DNA of 64,000 bases, taken from the NCBI GenBank assembly GCA_026707585.1, contig JAPOWQ010000035.1:1-64000 (forward strand). The letters run 5' to 3'. Positions 26,732 to 35,736 of the stretch are shown here, piece after piece (positions within the stretch are counted from its first letter, which is position 1; each line of letters starts with the position of its first letter). Both the position numbers and the translations under genes were made by a program. The notes under the pieces are model-generated. The model worked only from the letters and a program-made list of their open reading frames with translations. It had not been told where the DNA came from and did not search any database. The DNA comes from Chloroflexota bacterium (GTDB lineage Bacteria > Chloroflexota > UBA11872).

Positions 26732-28348
26732 ATGCTTCGCCTGGGCGTCACCGTAGCCCCGGGGATTCTGTGCGTCGTTGCCCTGGCGGCCTGCGTCGAA
26801 ACCAAGGTAGTAACCAGGGAAGTTCCGGTGGAGAGGATCGTTGTTCAGGAGGTGGCGGTCGAGAAGGTCGTGACCAGAGAGGTCGAGCGGGTTGTCCGCG
26901 TTGAAGTCCCGGTCGAGCGCGTGGTGATTCGAGAGATCCCGGTTGAAAAGGTGGTGACCAGGGAAGTCGAAAAGATCGTTCGCGTCGAAGTCCCCGTCGA
27001 GAGAGTGGTGACCAAGGAGGCGCCGGTCGAGAAGATCGCTACTGCGGAAGCTACGGAAACGGTCGAAAGGGTCACGGACGACCGAATCTGTGAGACCAAT
27101 CGGACCTCGGTCGTCGAGCGAGTCGTGAATCGAGAGTTTCCTTCGGTATTTGGAGCATGGAGTCACGTCCTTCTGAACTTGCCGATTCCAGAGGACAAAT
27201 GGGAGCTCGAATACGTCGAGAAAACTCGGGCACATCACGATCTTTTCTGGGCCGGAATGGGTCACGGAGTGCAGTGGGCCTCAACGCCGCATGGAGTGAG
27301 AGTTGTTGGACCGTGGCCGTTTGCCCAGGAGCAGAAGAATCGGCTGCACGCTCAGAATCCAAGCTGGCTTCATCTTGTTCCCATTTACCACTACGGCGCC
27401 CACCCGGAGTTGTATCCGCAAGACTGGCCATATTGGCTCCGGGATGAGTCGGGGAACCGAGTCGCAGACGAAGGTTGGGGTGAACTCCTCATCGACTACA
27501 CACATCCCACAGCGCAAGACCATTTCGTCCAACAAGCAATTGCCGTTGCCCAGTGCGGCGTGTTTGACGGAATTTTCATGGATTGGTGGACGCAAGAAGA
27601 GGACTCGAATGAGGAGATAGCGCACCTTTATCACGGCAACAGGATTAGCGCCGAAGTGTCAATACTCCGTCGAATCCGCGAAGCGGTCGGTGACGACTTT
27701 CTGATTGTCGTCAACTCTCGAACAGAGAAGATCCCGCTCTCGGCTCCCTACGTCAATGGAGCCTTCATGGAAGGACATCGCAGGCATTCGCGAGAGTATC
27801 TGACCGAAGTCGAGAGCACTCTGCTATGGGCTGAAGGGAACTTCAGATTCCCCCAGGTCAACAGTTATGAGGCATGGAGCATCCTGGAGGAACCGCTCAA
27901 CTCCCCACGCAATCAGCAATGGATGCGTGTATTCACGACCCTGACCCTGACGCATTCGAACGGCTACGTGTCCTACGTGATCGGGTTTGACGGCGCGCTC
28001 GTGCATCAGCACGGCTACGAGGTCTGGGAAGGACACGCAGCTGAGCACGCGGCCGGCGAGCCCCATGAGCACACGCACGAGAAGAGCTGGCATTCCTTCT
28101 GGGACGCGCCGCTTGGGAAGCCCGTGGGCGGAAGCGAGAGCAAGGGACAGCTCTACCGTGGGCGGCCAGGTCTGTTCCTCCGCGAGTTCACGAACGGGTG
28201 GGCGGTGTACAACCGGAGCGGAAGCGCGCAGCAGATCGAGCTTCCAGAGGAGTCGACCGGAGTGCATAGCGGCGTCACCGGGACACGGCACACGCTTGCC
28301 GATTTAGACGGGGAGATCTACATCAAGGGCGGTCGCACCGACCGCTAG
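26732..28348 (+). CDS. Lipoprotein with a Val-Glu-Lys repeat linker fused to a glycoside-hydrolase-like TIM barrel
   Basis: After a lipobox (LCVVALAAC) come about 100 residues of repeats of the type VEKVVTREVERVV. A catalytic-looking domain follows: WLHLVPIYHYGAHPELYP, LLIDYTHPTAQDHF and, most telling, CGVFDGIFMDWWTQEED, a pattern seen in putative glycoside hydrolases (GHL15/GH114-like). Asp in MDWW and a later Glu are candidate catalytic residues. The same linker occurs in the two solute-binding proteins at 41.2 and 43.3 kb. Base composition is less GC-rich than neighbours. The start is ATG 26732; GTG codons further upstream exist. Confidence 0.75.
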   Translation: MLRLGVTVAPGILCVVALAACVETKVVTREVPVERIVVQEVAVEKVVTREVERVVRVEVPVERVVIREIPVEKVVTREVEKIVRVEVPVERVVTKEAPVEKIATAEATETVERVTDDRICETNRTSVVERVVNREFPSVFGAWSHVLLNLPIPEDKWELEYVEKTRAHHDLFWAGMGHGVQWASTPHGVRVVGPWPFAQEQKNRLHAQNPSWLHLVPIYHYGAHPELYPQDWPYWLRDESGNRVADEGWGELLIDYTHPTAQDHFVQQAIAVAQCGVFDGIFMDWWTQEEDSNEEIAHLYHGNRISAEVSILRRIREAVGDDFLIVVNSRTEKIPLSAPYVNGAFMEGHRRHSREYLTEVESTLLWAEGNFRFPQVNSYEAWSILEEPLNSPRNQQWMRVFTTLTLTHSNGYVSYVIGFDGALVHQHGYEVWEGHAAEHAAGEPHEHTHEKSWHSFWDAPLGKPVGGSESKGQLYRGRPGLFLREFTNGWAVYNRSGSAQQIELPEESTGVHSGVTGTRHTLADLDGEIYIKGGRTDR

Positions 28349-28369
28349 CGCCACAACGCCGCGCTGCCG

Positions 28370-28402
28370 GGCCTCGGGCGCTGTGTGTCAACGCCCGAGG
28401 CC
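28370..28402. terminator. 11-bp hairpin between convergent genes
   Basis: GGCCTCGGGCG (28370-28380) pairs with CGCCCGAGGCC (28392-28402) around an 11-nt loop. It lies between the lipoprotein stop at 28348 and the convergent aminotransferase stop at 28463, where a two-way terminator is expected. No T run follows. Confidence 0.55.
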
Positions 28403-28462
28403 ATCGATCCAATCGCAGGTCTTGTGCCTCACGTCGTTGAACGTGTAGCGCAACGAGACCGC

Positions 28463-29638
28463 TTATTCCAGGAACGCCTCCATGCGACGCAGCGATTCCT
28501 CCAGGTTCTCCATGCTGGTGGCGAAGCTGAGGCGCACGCAGTTGTCGTCGCCGAAGTCGCTACCGGGGACCACGCCCACATGAGCGTCCTCCAGCAGGCG
28601 ATTGGCCCACTCGGTGGAGCCTGACACGCCGACCTGCTCGTAGGTGTCGGACACGTCCGGGAACACGTAGAAGGCGCCGCCAGGCTCAGGGCAAATCACG
28701 CCTTCGATCCGGTTGAGCGCATTGCTCACGAACTCGCCGCGGCGTTCGAACTCGCTGCGCATCATTTCCACGCAGGCCTGGTCGCCATCCAGGGCCGCGG
28801 CCAGGGCGTGCATGGTGAAGGTCGCGGCCCCGCTGGTCGTCTGCGACTGCAGCTTGGCCATGCCCTTGATGATTTCGACCGGCCCGGCCGCGTAGCCCAC
28901 GCGCCAGCCGGTCATGGAGTACGTCTTGGATCCCGCGTTGAAGGTGATGGTGTGGTCGTACGCGCGGTCCGACACCGTGCCGAAGCTCTTAAACGTGCGG
29001 CCGCCGTAGAGCAAGCGGTCGTACATCTCGTCGCTGAACGTAATCACGTCGGTGTCCGCCAGCACGCCCGCCAGCGCCTCGGTCTCTTCCGGCGAGTAGG
29101 CGGAACCCGTGGGGTTACTGGGCGAGTTGAAGACGAACACGCGCGTGCGATCCGTCAGGGCGTCGCGCAGTTGCTGCGGCGTGATCTTGAAGTCTTGGTC
29201 GGCGCCGGCGTTGACGATGACCGGGACGCCGCCACACAGCTTGACCTGCTCGGGGTAGGACACCCAGTACGGCGCCGGGATGATGACCTCGTCGCCCGGA
29301 TCCAGCAGGGTGGCAAAGGCTAAGTAGAGCCCTTCCTTGCCGCCCACGCTGGCGATGACCTGGTCGGGCGTGTAGGTCAAGTCGTTTTCGCGGGCCAGCT
29401 TGTTGCAGACGGCCTGCTTGAGTTCGGGCACGCCCGAGGCCGGCTTGGCGTACTTGGTCTCGCCGCGACCCAGCGCGTCATCGGCGGCCTGCTTGACGTG
29501 GGCAGGAGTGTCGAAATCGGGCTCGCCGGCGCCCAGGCTGATGACGTCCACGCCTTGCGCGCGCAGGGCGGCGACCTTGTTACTGACGGCGATCGTTCCC
29601 GATTCCGCCAAATCTTGAACACGCTGCGAGATCCTCAC
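28463..29638 (-). CDS. Pyridoxal-phosphate aspartate aminotransferase (class I, Ib type)
   Basis: The 391-residue product shows GAGEPDFDTPAHVKQAA, NSPSNPTGSAYS (Asn near 175 contacting PLP), SDEMYDRLLY, the Schiff-base lysine near 238 in NAGSKTYSMTGWRVGY, and a late Arg for the substrate carboxylate. It likely transfers amino groups between aspartate, glutamate and their keto acids, and could serve the lysine/threonine pathway with dapB and asd. It appears to be monocistronic. Confidence 0.93.
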   Translation of the reverse strand: MRISQRVQDLAESGTIAVSNKVAALRAQGVDVISLGAGEPDFDTPAHVKQAADDALGRGETKYAKPASGVPELKQAVCNKLARENDLTYTPDQVIASVGGKEGLYLAFATLLDPGDEVIIPAPYWVSYPEQVKLCGGVPVIVNAGADQDFKITPQQLRDALTDRTRVFVFNSPSNPTGSAYSPEETEALAGVLADTDVITFSDEMYDRLLYGGRTFKSFGTVSDRAYDHTITFNAGSKTYSMTGWRVGYAAGPVEIIKGMAKLQSQTTSGAATFTMHALAAALDGDQACVEMMRSEFERRGEFVSNALNRIEGVICPEPGGAFYVFPDVSDTYEQVGVSGSTEWANRLLEDAHVGVVPGSDFGDDNCVRLSFATSMENLEESLRRMEAFLE

Positions 29639-29758
29639 GGGCCAGCCTTCTGGTGCAATTCAAACGGCGCCCATTGTGCCCGACGCGAGCCGACTGCGGG
29701 TGCGTTTGCCGGTTGCGGGTCGCGCCGGCTATCGCCGCAAGCACCGTCGTGTCGTCTA

Positions 29759-31717
29759 TCAGTACGGTCTACACCCGACGCCGTAGCCCTCGGGGGAGAG
29801 GCTCTTGCAACGGTAGTACTTGCCATCCCGATACTCCAGGACGGGCCACTCGGGATCCACTCGGCACCAAACGACACCGTCCGGTCCCCGTGTGCAGATG
29901 GGCATGTGGTAGCCAGCGAATCGATCACCGCCGCTCGTGCCCCTGCTCGGGCTCGCTCGAGGCCGGCCACCTGAGGGGCCACCGCCTTGCCCGCCGCTTG
30001 ACGATTGGCCGCCATCATTCGCGGCCTCTGGGGCCAGCGGGCACGCGTCGCTTCGCACCAGGCATCCATATTCCCCATACAGCACACCCTCATGCGTGCC
30101 GTCCAGGAAGTCCTTGACCCTGTCATCGGTCACGACCTGAGTCGCAATTCGCTGAGCGAGTTCGGGATACGCACCCCGTGCGACCGCCACCGCATAGACC
30201 GGGAGGTAGTTCGGACTGTCCGCCGGGTCCGGCGTCGAGTCCGGCGTCGAGTCCGGCGTCGGGACCGGAGTTGAGGCCGGCGTCGGGTCCGGCGTCCAGT
30301 CTCGAGTCGGGTGCGGTATCGAGTCCTGGGTTGACACCGGGCCGGTCGCGCCGCCCGGCGAGTCATCCTTCGGCGTGAATGCGACCCGCAGACAGTCCGC
30401 TTCCCAGCGCCAGCGTTGCCAGGCGTCAATCTGCCAGAGAGTCACAAAGACCGTGCGCGTGGCCCGATCCACGAAATTCAAGCTGGCGCCGTCCGTCGTG
30501 TAGATGTTGCGGTCCATTGGGTCCCAAGCCGGCGCGCACTGATCCAGAATCGCGAAATAAACCTGGGTTGGCAGCGACGGTATGGTGACCGCATCGTCCG
30601 TCGTCCGCACGCTGCCCGGGGTTCCCAGCCGTCCAGACGGCACAGCCCGTAGACAATCCGCTTCCCAGCGCCAGCGTTGCCAGGCGTCTACCTGCCAGAC
30701 CGTGACGAACGTCGTCCGCGTGGCTCGATCCACATCGTTCAGGCTGGAGCCGTCCGACGCGTAGATGTTGCGGTCCGCCGGATTCCAGCCCGGTGCACAG
30801 AAATCAAGAGCCGCCGAGTAGTCCTGGGATCGCAAGCCCGGCGCGCCAATCGGATGGTCCGTTACGCGAACGGTGTCCAGCGTCGCTACCCGACCAGGCG
30901 GCGCGGCCCGCAGGCAATCCGCTTCCCAGCGCCAGCGTTGCCAGGCATCCACCTGCCAGACGGTGACGAACGTCGTCCGCTCGGCTCGAGCCACGTCGTT
31001 CAGGCTGGCGCCATCCGTCGCGTAAATGTTGCGATCGGTCGGGTCCCAGCCCGGCGTGCACTGATCGAGGATCGCGGAATAGACCTGGGGCGGCGGGTTC
31101 GGCGCGGTAATCGCGTCATCCGTCGTCCGCGTGCCGCCCGGCCTCCCCAGCTGGTCAGACCGCGCGGCCTGTAGACAGTCCGCTTCCCAGCGCCAGCGCT
31201 GCCAGGCGTCGGCCTGCCAGACGGTCACGAACGCCGTGCGCGTGGCCCGAGCCACGTCGTTCAGGCTGGCGCCGTCCGTCGCGTAGATATTGCGGTCGGC
31301 CGGGTCCCAGGCGGTGGCGCACTGATCAAGGACCGCGGAATAGCCTCGGGGCTGCCGGGTCGCTGTCGTGATCGCGTCGTCCGTCGTCCGCACGCTGCCC
31401 GGCGTCCCCAGCTGGTCAGCCCGCGCGGCCTGTAGACAATCCGCTTCCCAGCGCCAGCGCTGCCAGGCGTCGGCCTGCCAGACGGTCACGAACGCCGTGC
31501 GCGTGGCCCGAGCCACGTCGTTCAGGCTGGCGCCGTCCGTCGCGTAGATATTGCGGTCGGCCGGGTCCCAGGCGGTGGCGCACTGATCAAGAACCGTGAA
31601 ATAGACCTCACGCGACAGACCTGGTGTGTTGATCGGATCATCAGCTGCCTGTCCGGCTTCCAGCGTCATCACCGCTCCAAGCAGCGCAGCCAGCACCACC
31701 GCCGCGGCTCGACGCAC
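29759..31717 (-). CDS. Exported protein with five 87-residue repeats, a Pro-Thr linker and an 'ACPLAPE' module
   Basis: The 652-residue product starts with a signal peptide (AAAVVLAALLGAVMTLEAG). Residues about 37-455 hold five repeats, each with LDQC, WDPADRNIYATDGASLNDV, FVTVWQ, DAWQRWRWEADCL and two Cys. A linker of repeated TPDSTPDSTPDP follows. Residues about 505-570 (DFLDGTHEGVLYGEYGC, then ACPLAPE) resemble part of the HExxH protein at 10946. A Gly/Ser tract and a Cys-rich tail (ICTRGPDGVVWC and others) close it. Repeated paired Cys suggest disulfides outside the cell. Function is unknown. Confidence 0.75.
   Translation of the reverse strand: MRRAAAVVLAALLGAVMTLEAGQAADDPINTPGLSREVYFTVLDQCATAWDPADRNIYATDGASLNDVARATRTAFVTVWQADAWQRWRWEADCLQAARADQLGTPGSVRTTDDAITTATRQPRGYSAVLDQCATAWDPADRNIYATDGASLNDVARATRTAFVTVWQADAWQRWRWEADCLQAARSDQLGRPGGTRTTDDAITAPNPPPQVYSAILDQCTPGWDPTDRNIYATDGASLNDVARAERTTFVTVWQVDAWQRWRWEADCLRAAPPGRVATLDTVRVTDHPIGAPGLRSQDYSAALDFCAPGWNPADRNIYASDGSSLNDVDRATRTTFVTVWQVDAWQRWRWEADCLRAVPSGRLGTPGSVRTTDDAVTIPSLPTQVYFAILDQCAPAWDPMDRNIYTTDGASLNFVDRATRTVFVTLWQIDAWQRWRWEADCLRVAFTPKDDSPGGATGPVSTQDSIPHPTRDWTPDPTPASTPVPTPDSTPDSTPDPADSPNYLPVYAVAVARGAYPELAQRIATQVVTDDRVKDFLDGTHEGVLYGEYGCLVRSDACPLAPEAANDGGQSSSGGQGGGPSGGRPRASPSRGTSGGDRFAGYHMPICTRGPDGVVWCRVDPEWPVLEYRDGKYYRCKSLSPEGYGVGCRPY
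30372..31609 (-). repeat. Five tandem coding repeats with an exact 261-bp period
   Basis: The marker CGCTTCCCA (+ strand) recurs at 30398, 30659, 30920, 31181 and 31442, always exactly 261 bp apart. This keeps the reading frame (87 codons) of the repeat protein. Units 1 and 2, at the high-coordinate end, are nearly identical in DNA, which points to recent unit duplication. Unit 5 is the most diverged. Confidence 0.95.
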
Positions 31718-31813
31718 GACCGCCCCCCGTTCGCCTCCCGGCGAGAACGGGGCTAATTATGTCATATTGACTTCGTCCCTGACGGATCAAGGGCCGAGTG
31801 GTCCACGGCTGAT

Positions 31814-33052
31814 TTAACGGAAGTCGTCGACAAACACGCCTTCGCGCAGGAGATAGTCGCTCACGGCTTGATCCAGGCGTGCGGGATACTTCACGCTCAG
31901 CCGGGCGCAGGCGCGCTCAAGAAAACGGCTGTACGCCGCCGCAACGCCAGTCGCGAGACTGCGGACGCCTCGTACGCCGCCAGCCCGCATTGGCCGCAGC
32001 GCGGTCGCGAGGACGGCTGAGTCGTCAAGGGATAAACATTCCGCGGCGTGGGCCGGCACCGGCGCAGCGCCCCGGGAAGCGACATAGGCGAAATCGGCCG
32101 CAAAGCGCGCCGCGCCGGCGTAGCCCCAGAGCAGGCCGGTATACAAGCCGCGGTTGTAGTAGGTCGCGCCCACCATGGCGTGGACCAGCAGGAAACATCC
32201 TGCTTCGACGGCGAGGGCGGCGGGCCGCGTTTGGGGAACTGTCGCGGGCGACGCCGCATGCACGGGAACGCAGACTCCGTAGCGGGCTTCCGCCGCCGTT
32301 GCCAGCGGACGCAGCACGTCGAGCGTGGGTTCGATCGAGTCCACCGCCGGGTCCGGCCAGTTGCCACTCCAGGCGGCCAGTGGGACGAGCAATGGCTCGA
32401 TGTCGGCGGCCGTCAAGGCGTCCGCCGCATGTTTCGGCCCCAGGCGCCCGGCGGCTTGCGGATCGCGCAGAAGCAGCAGGAGCCGTTGGGCCGATTCCAG
32501 CAGATTCGCCTGCGCCTGGGTGGCAGCGACAATGGATGACTTCTCGATGGCGTGTTGTAGTCGCCCCGCCTCGGCCGGGACCTGCGCGGCTTCGCGTTGG
32601 AGCAGGGCGTGGGGCGTTCGACGCCGAGGCTCGAACGGCATCTGTTGAAGTCGGGCGCCCAACCCCTGGGGATCGAACAGCGGCGCGACCGGTTCGTAGC
32701 GCCGTCGGTCGAGGCTGGCCGGTGACGTGACTACGAAGTCCGCTCGCAGCGGGCCCTCGAAGGTGACGACCACGAGGTCGTCGCCTCGCATTGAGCGCCT
32801 ACGCCAGCCCAGGACGGGGCACATGGCTTGCAGGGTGTGCTCCATGTCCGCCATGAAACCTGGCCGGTCGTCGTCGGCAACCGCCAGCCGCAGATCGACG
32901 TCCGACCAGCGGTCCGCTGTGCCATCGGCCAGGCTGCCGCCGGCCCAGAGCGCTTTGACGCGAGGATCGCGAGACAAAACTCGGTGCGCGAACTCGACGA
33001 ACCGCAGATGCAGTCCGTCGGGCGCCAGGTCCGGGTTGGCCGGCAGGCTCAC
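31814..33052 (-). CDS. Nucleotidyltransferase-domain protein
   Basis: The 412-residue product has the polymerase-beta type nucleotidyltransferase motif GGSLADGTADRWSDVDLRL with the metal-binding Asp-x-Asp, followed by a helical domain of about 250 residues. This layout resembles aminoglycoside-type or minimal nucleotidyltransferases. The substrate is unknown. GTG 33052 overlaps the stop of the nucleoside-hydrolase frame (TGA at 33049), so it is translated downstream of it. An upstream frame to 33181 is rejected. Confidence 0.75.
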   Translation of the reverse strand: MSLPANPDLAPDGLHLRFVEFAHRVLSRDPRVKALWAGGSLADGTADRWSDVDLRLAVADDDRPGFMADMEHTLQAMCPVLGWRRRSMRGDDLVVVTFEGPLRADFVVTSPASLDRRRYEPVAPLFDPQGLGARLQQMPFEPRRRTPHALLQREAAQVPAEAGRLQHAIEKSSIVAATQAQANLLESAQRLLLLLRDPQAAGRLGPKHAADALTAADIEPLLVPLAAWSGNWPDPAVDSIEPTLDVLRPLATAAEARYGVCVPVHAASPATVPQTRPAALAVEAGCFLLVHAMVGATYYNRGLYTGLLWGYAGAARFAADFAYVASRGAAPVPAHAAECLSLDDSAVLATALRPMRAGGVRGVRSLATGVAAAYSRFLERACARLSVKYPARLDQAVSDYLLREGVFVDDFR

Positions 33053-33912
33053 GCGGGACGTTCGATGACGCTGAGGAGTTCGACGTGGAAGGCGTCTGCG
33101 TCGATCGAGCCGGCCAGTCGCAGGCCGGACGTCGCACGGCCAGGACCAAAGCGAATCTGACCGTCGACCACGGCCGCGCACATCGGCGTTGGATCGAGCG
33201 AAAGGAAAGTCTCGTCCAGCGCCAGGGTCAGCGCGGCCGGGTCGTACATTGAGGTCCAGTCGCGCTCGCGACGGTCGAATTACGTCTCCAGCATGGTGGC
33301 AAGCGACGCGCCGACGCGTGGAGCCTGGCGAATGCGCGGCAGATCCTCACGCCGCAATCTGGCCTGGCACGTCACCACGAAGTCGCCCACCCGAACCGTG
33401 CCGCCATGGTTGCACACGGCGGCCGCGGCCTCGGGATTGGTGCCGAAGTTGTGCTCGCGCGGGTACGCCGGCTCGTGCCGGCCGCCCATCATCGCGATCC
33501 CCGCCAGGCCTTCCAGGACCTCGGGTCGTTCGGCCAGCAGCACCGCCGCGTTGGTTGCCGGACCAATGGTTGCCAGCCAGACGGGCGGTGGGGCTGACGC
33601 AATCACGTCGGCCATCAAATCGGTTGCCGAGCGTGGATCGCAACGCGGATCGTCGGCGCCCCGCGGCACCACCACGTCGCCGGACAGGACCACGGTGTTG
33701 ATCTCGCCACCCGCTGCGCCGGCCGCCACAGGTACGTCGTGGACACCAAGGTCGTCCAGCAGCCGCAGCGCCAGGGCCGCCCGCCAGCGCGTATCGCCCA
33801 ACACCGTGGTTACCGCGCACAGGTTGATCCGTGGATGCCGAGCCGCAAAGGCCAGCGCAAAGACATCGTCCACGTCGTCGCCAAGGTCCGTGTCGAGAAT
33901 CAACGAAATCAC
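33049..33912 (-). pseudogene. Nucleoside hydrolase interrupted by an in-frame TAA
   Basis: The N-terminal 210 residues are a nucleoside hydrolase: the Asp-rich calcium site LILDTDLGDDVDDVFALAF, then IGPATNAAVLLAERPEVLEG, IAMMGGRHEPAYPREHNFGT and NPEAAAAV. The frame ends at TAA 33280-33282 in the middle of the family helix (SLATMLET). The same frame continues FDRRERDWTSMYDPAALTLAL and on to the normal C-terminal strand, ending at 33049. Repairing one codon gives a full-length enzyme of about 287 residues. A 66-residue piece could restart at ATG 33249. It is a recent nonsense mutation, a sequencing error, or a split gene. Confidence 0.85.
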
Positions 33913-34014
33913 GTCGGAAACCTCCCGTAGTCGGTCAGTGCTAGCCAGCGCGGCCTTCGTGAAAGCTGCTCAATGGCCTGAATCCAATCCGAAACAGGGT
34001 GTAAGTGCCCCAGC

Positions 34015-35736
34015 TCAGGCGACGGTCAGCGCGCCTTCTTCGTGCAACTCCTGCAGCGTGTCGGCCACCAGCGTGCGGACGGCCGTTGCCGACTTACCGA
34101 CGGCGGTGCCCCACGTGTCGATTGCGTCGTCCACGATTTGCTGGCCGGTTCGGGACCCATCCAGCAGACGCAGCAGCGACGTGGCGGCGATGGAGAGGAA
34201 GTGCGTCTTGGTGCTGTCGCCGTCCGGGATCTCCACCAACGTGGCTGGCCGCAGCACGTCTTCCTGGTCGTTGAGCATGTAGGGCTGCCACTGCACGCCC
34301 TCGGCCCACGTCGGTATGCCGCCGAGCAGTTGCTCCACGGTCACCGGCTGGTAGTCCCGGGCCTGCCGTTCCTCTTCAAGAAAGTCCTCCAGTTGCGCCT
34401 GTTGCTCGTCGCTGAGTTCGAGTTCAAAGTTCTGGTAGATGATCTTGAGCTGCTCGGGACTGAACCCGCCGGCGTGCTTGAGCTTGAGGTGGCTGGTGGC
34501 GCCGGGGCTGCGTGATACCCCGGCGGCAATCAGCGAGAAGGCCTGTTGCAGCGAGAAGCTCTGGGACGGGTCGACGATACGCCGGGCCTGCCAGAACCAA
34601 TCGTCGCGGTTGCGTTCGCCGTGGTACCAGTGCAGGGCCAGCTCCAGGAAGTCTTGCGCTGTCTTGCGGTACTCGCTGTCGTACCAGTGCATGGCCAGGG
34701 GTTCCACCTCGGGCTGGCGCAGCGCCGCGGTCAGGGTCAGGGCGGCTCGAATTGCCCCATTCATGGCCAGCGCGATCCCCGTGGATAGCACCGGGTCGAC
34801 GAAACAGGCGGCGTCGCCGCACAGCATGTAGCCGGGACCGTAGAAGGACTTGCAGAAGAACGACCAGTCGCTGTCCATCTCCACGCGGTCCGAGATCCAT
34901 TCCGCCTGCTCAAGCAGGCGCAGCAATTCCGGGGTAATCGCCACGTTGTCCAGGAAGAACTTCACTCGCTGGTCCGGCTTCATCCCGCGCACGTGGCTGG
35001 GATCGGTCACAAAGCCCACGCTGCTGATCTCGCCGGCCAGCGGGATATGCCAGAACCAGCCGGCCTCGCTGGACACGATGTGCAGGTTGCCGTCGTCGTT
35101 GAGCGTCAGATCCGGGTAGACCTCGGAGAGCTTGCGGGCGCCCCGGTAGTAACCGGAGAGCGAGACGTGCCGCATCTCCTCGTTGAACTCGCGCATCTTG
35201 AAGCGCGTCCCGAGAAGTGAGGACTGGCCCGAGCAGTCCAGCACGTAGCGAGACAGGAGCTTCCCTTCAGCGCCGTCGGGACCACGCCAGCGCAGCCCGG
35301 TCACGCGACCGCCCACCTGGACGGTGTCGGTGACCCGGGTTTCCTCCCACACGGCGGCCCCGCAATCCTCGCTGTGATCCAGCAGGATCTTGTCGAAGTC
35401 GGCCCGCCGCACCTGGAACGCAAAAAAAGCGTCGTCGATCATTTCCGAAAAGCGCAACGTCCACGGTTCGCGGCTACGGCCCCAGATATACGTGGCCCCG
35501 TACTTGCGAACAAAGCCGGCCTGCAGGACTTTCTCGGTGATCCCCATCTGGTCAAGCGCCAGGAAAGCGATAGGCAGCAGCGACTCGCCAATGTGCTCAC
35601 GGGGGAAGCGTTCGCGCTCGAGGACGGCGACTCGGAACCCGGCCCGTGAGAGCAGCGTAGCGGCCGTGGATCCGGCCGGACCGCCGCCGATGACGGCGAC
35701 ATCAACTTCGTAGCCATCGACCGGGCGAGTGCTCAT
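34015..35736 (-). CDS. Flavin-dependent halogenase with a C-terminal PqqD-like domain
   Basis: The 573-residue product has the FAD motif VIGGGPAGSTAATLLSRAG (15-33) and the family block RERFPREHIGESLLP. The conserved lysine region FVRKYGATYIWG has Lys78. The halogenase WxWxIP appears as WFWHIP (227-232), and the Fx.Px.Sx.G motif as FVDPVLSTG. These separate it from plain monooxygenases. Residues about 515-573 (LLRLLDGSRTGQQIVDDAID, then VRTLVADTLQELHEEGAL) look like a PqqD/RiPP-recognition winged helix, unusual for the family. It overlaps the TPR gene by 4 bp. It needs FADH2 from an unlinked reductase. Confidence 0.85.
   Translation of the reverse strand: MSTRPVDGYEVDVAVIGGGPAGSTAATLLSRAGFRVAVLERERFPREHIGESLLPIAFLALDQMGITEKVLQAGFVRKYGATYIWGRSREPWTLRFSEMIDDAFFAFQVRRADFDKILLDHSEDCGAAVWEETRVTDTVQVGGRVTGLRWRGPDGAEGKLLSRYVLDCSGQSSLLGTRFKMREFNEEMRHVSLSGYYRGARKLSEVYPDLTLNDDGNLHIVSSEAGWFWHIPLAGEISSVGFVTDPSHVRGMKPDQRVKFFLDNVAITPELLRLLEQAEWISDRVEMDSDWSFFCKSFYGPGYMLCGDAACFVDPVLSTGIALAMNGAIRAALTLTAALRQPEVEPLAMHWYDSEYRKTAQDFLELALHWYHGERNRDDWFWQARRIVDPSQSFSLQQAFSLIAAGVSRSPGATSHLKLKHAGGFSPEQLKIIYQNFELELSDEQQAQLEDFLEEERQARDYQPVTVEQLLGGIPTWAEGVQWQPYMLNDQEDVLRPATLVEIPDGDSTKTHFLSIAATSLLRLLDGSRTGQQIVDDAIDTWGTAVGKSATAVRTLVADTLQELHEEGALTVA

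Noticed and set aside
30372-31609. Regular repeats resembling a CRISPR array or minisatellite
   Set aside because: The period is 261 bp, in frame and coding; there are no short palindromic repeats with unique spacers.
33049-33249. Independent 66-residue gene before the nucleotidyltransferase
   Set aside because: It is the in-frame C-terminal part of the interrupted nucleoside hydrolase; a restart product is possible but not a separate family.
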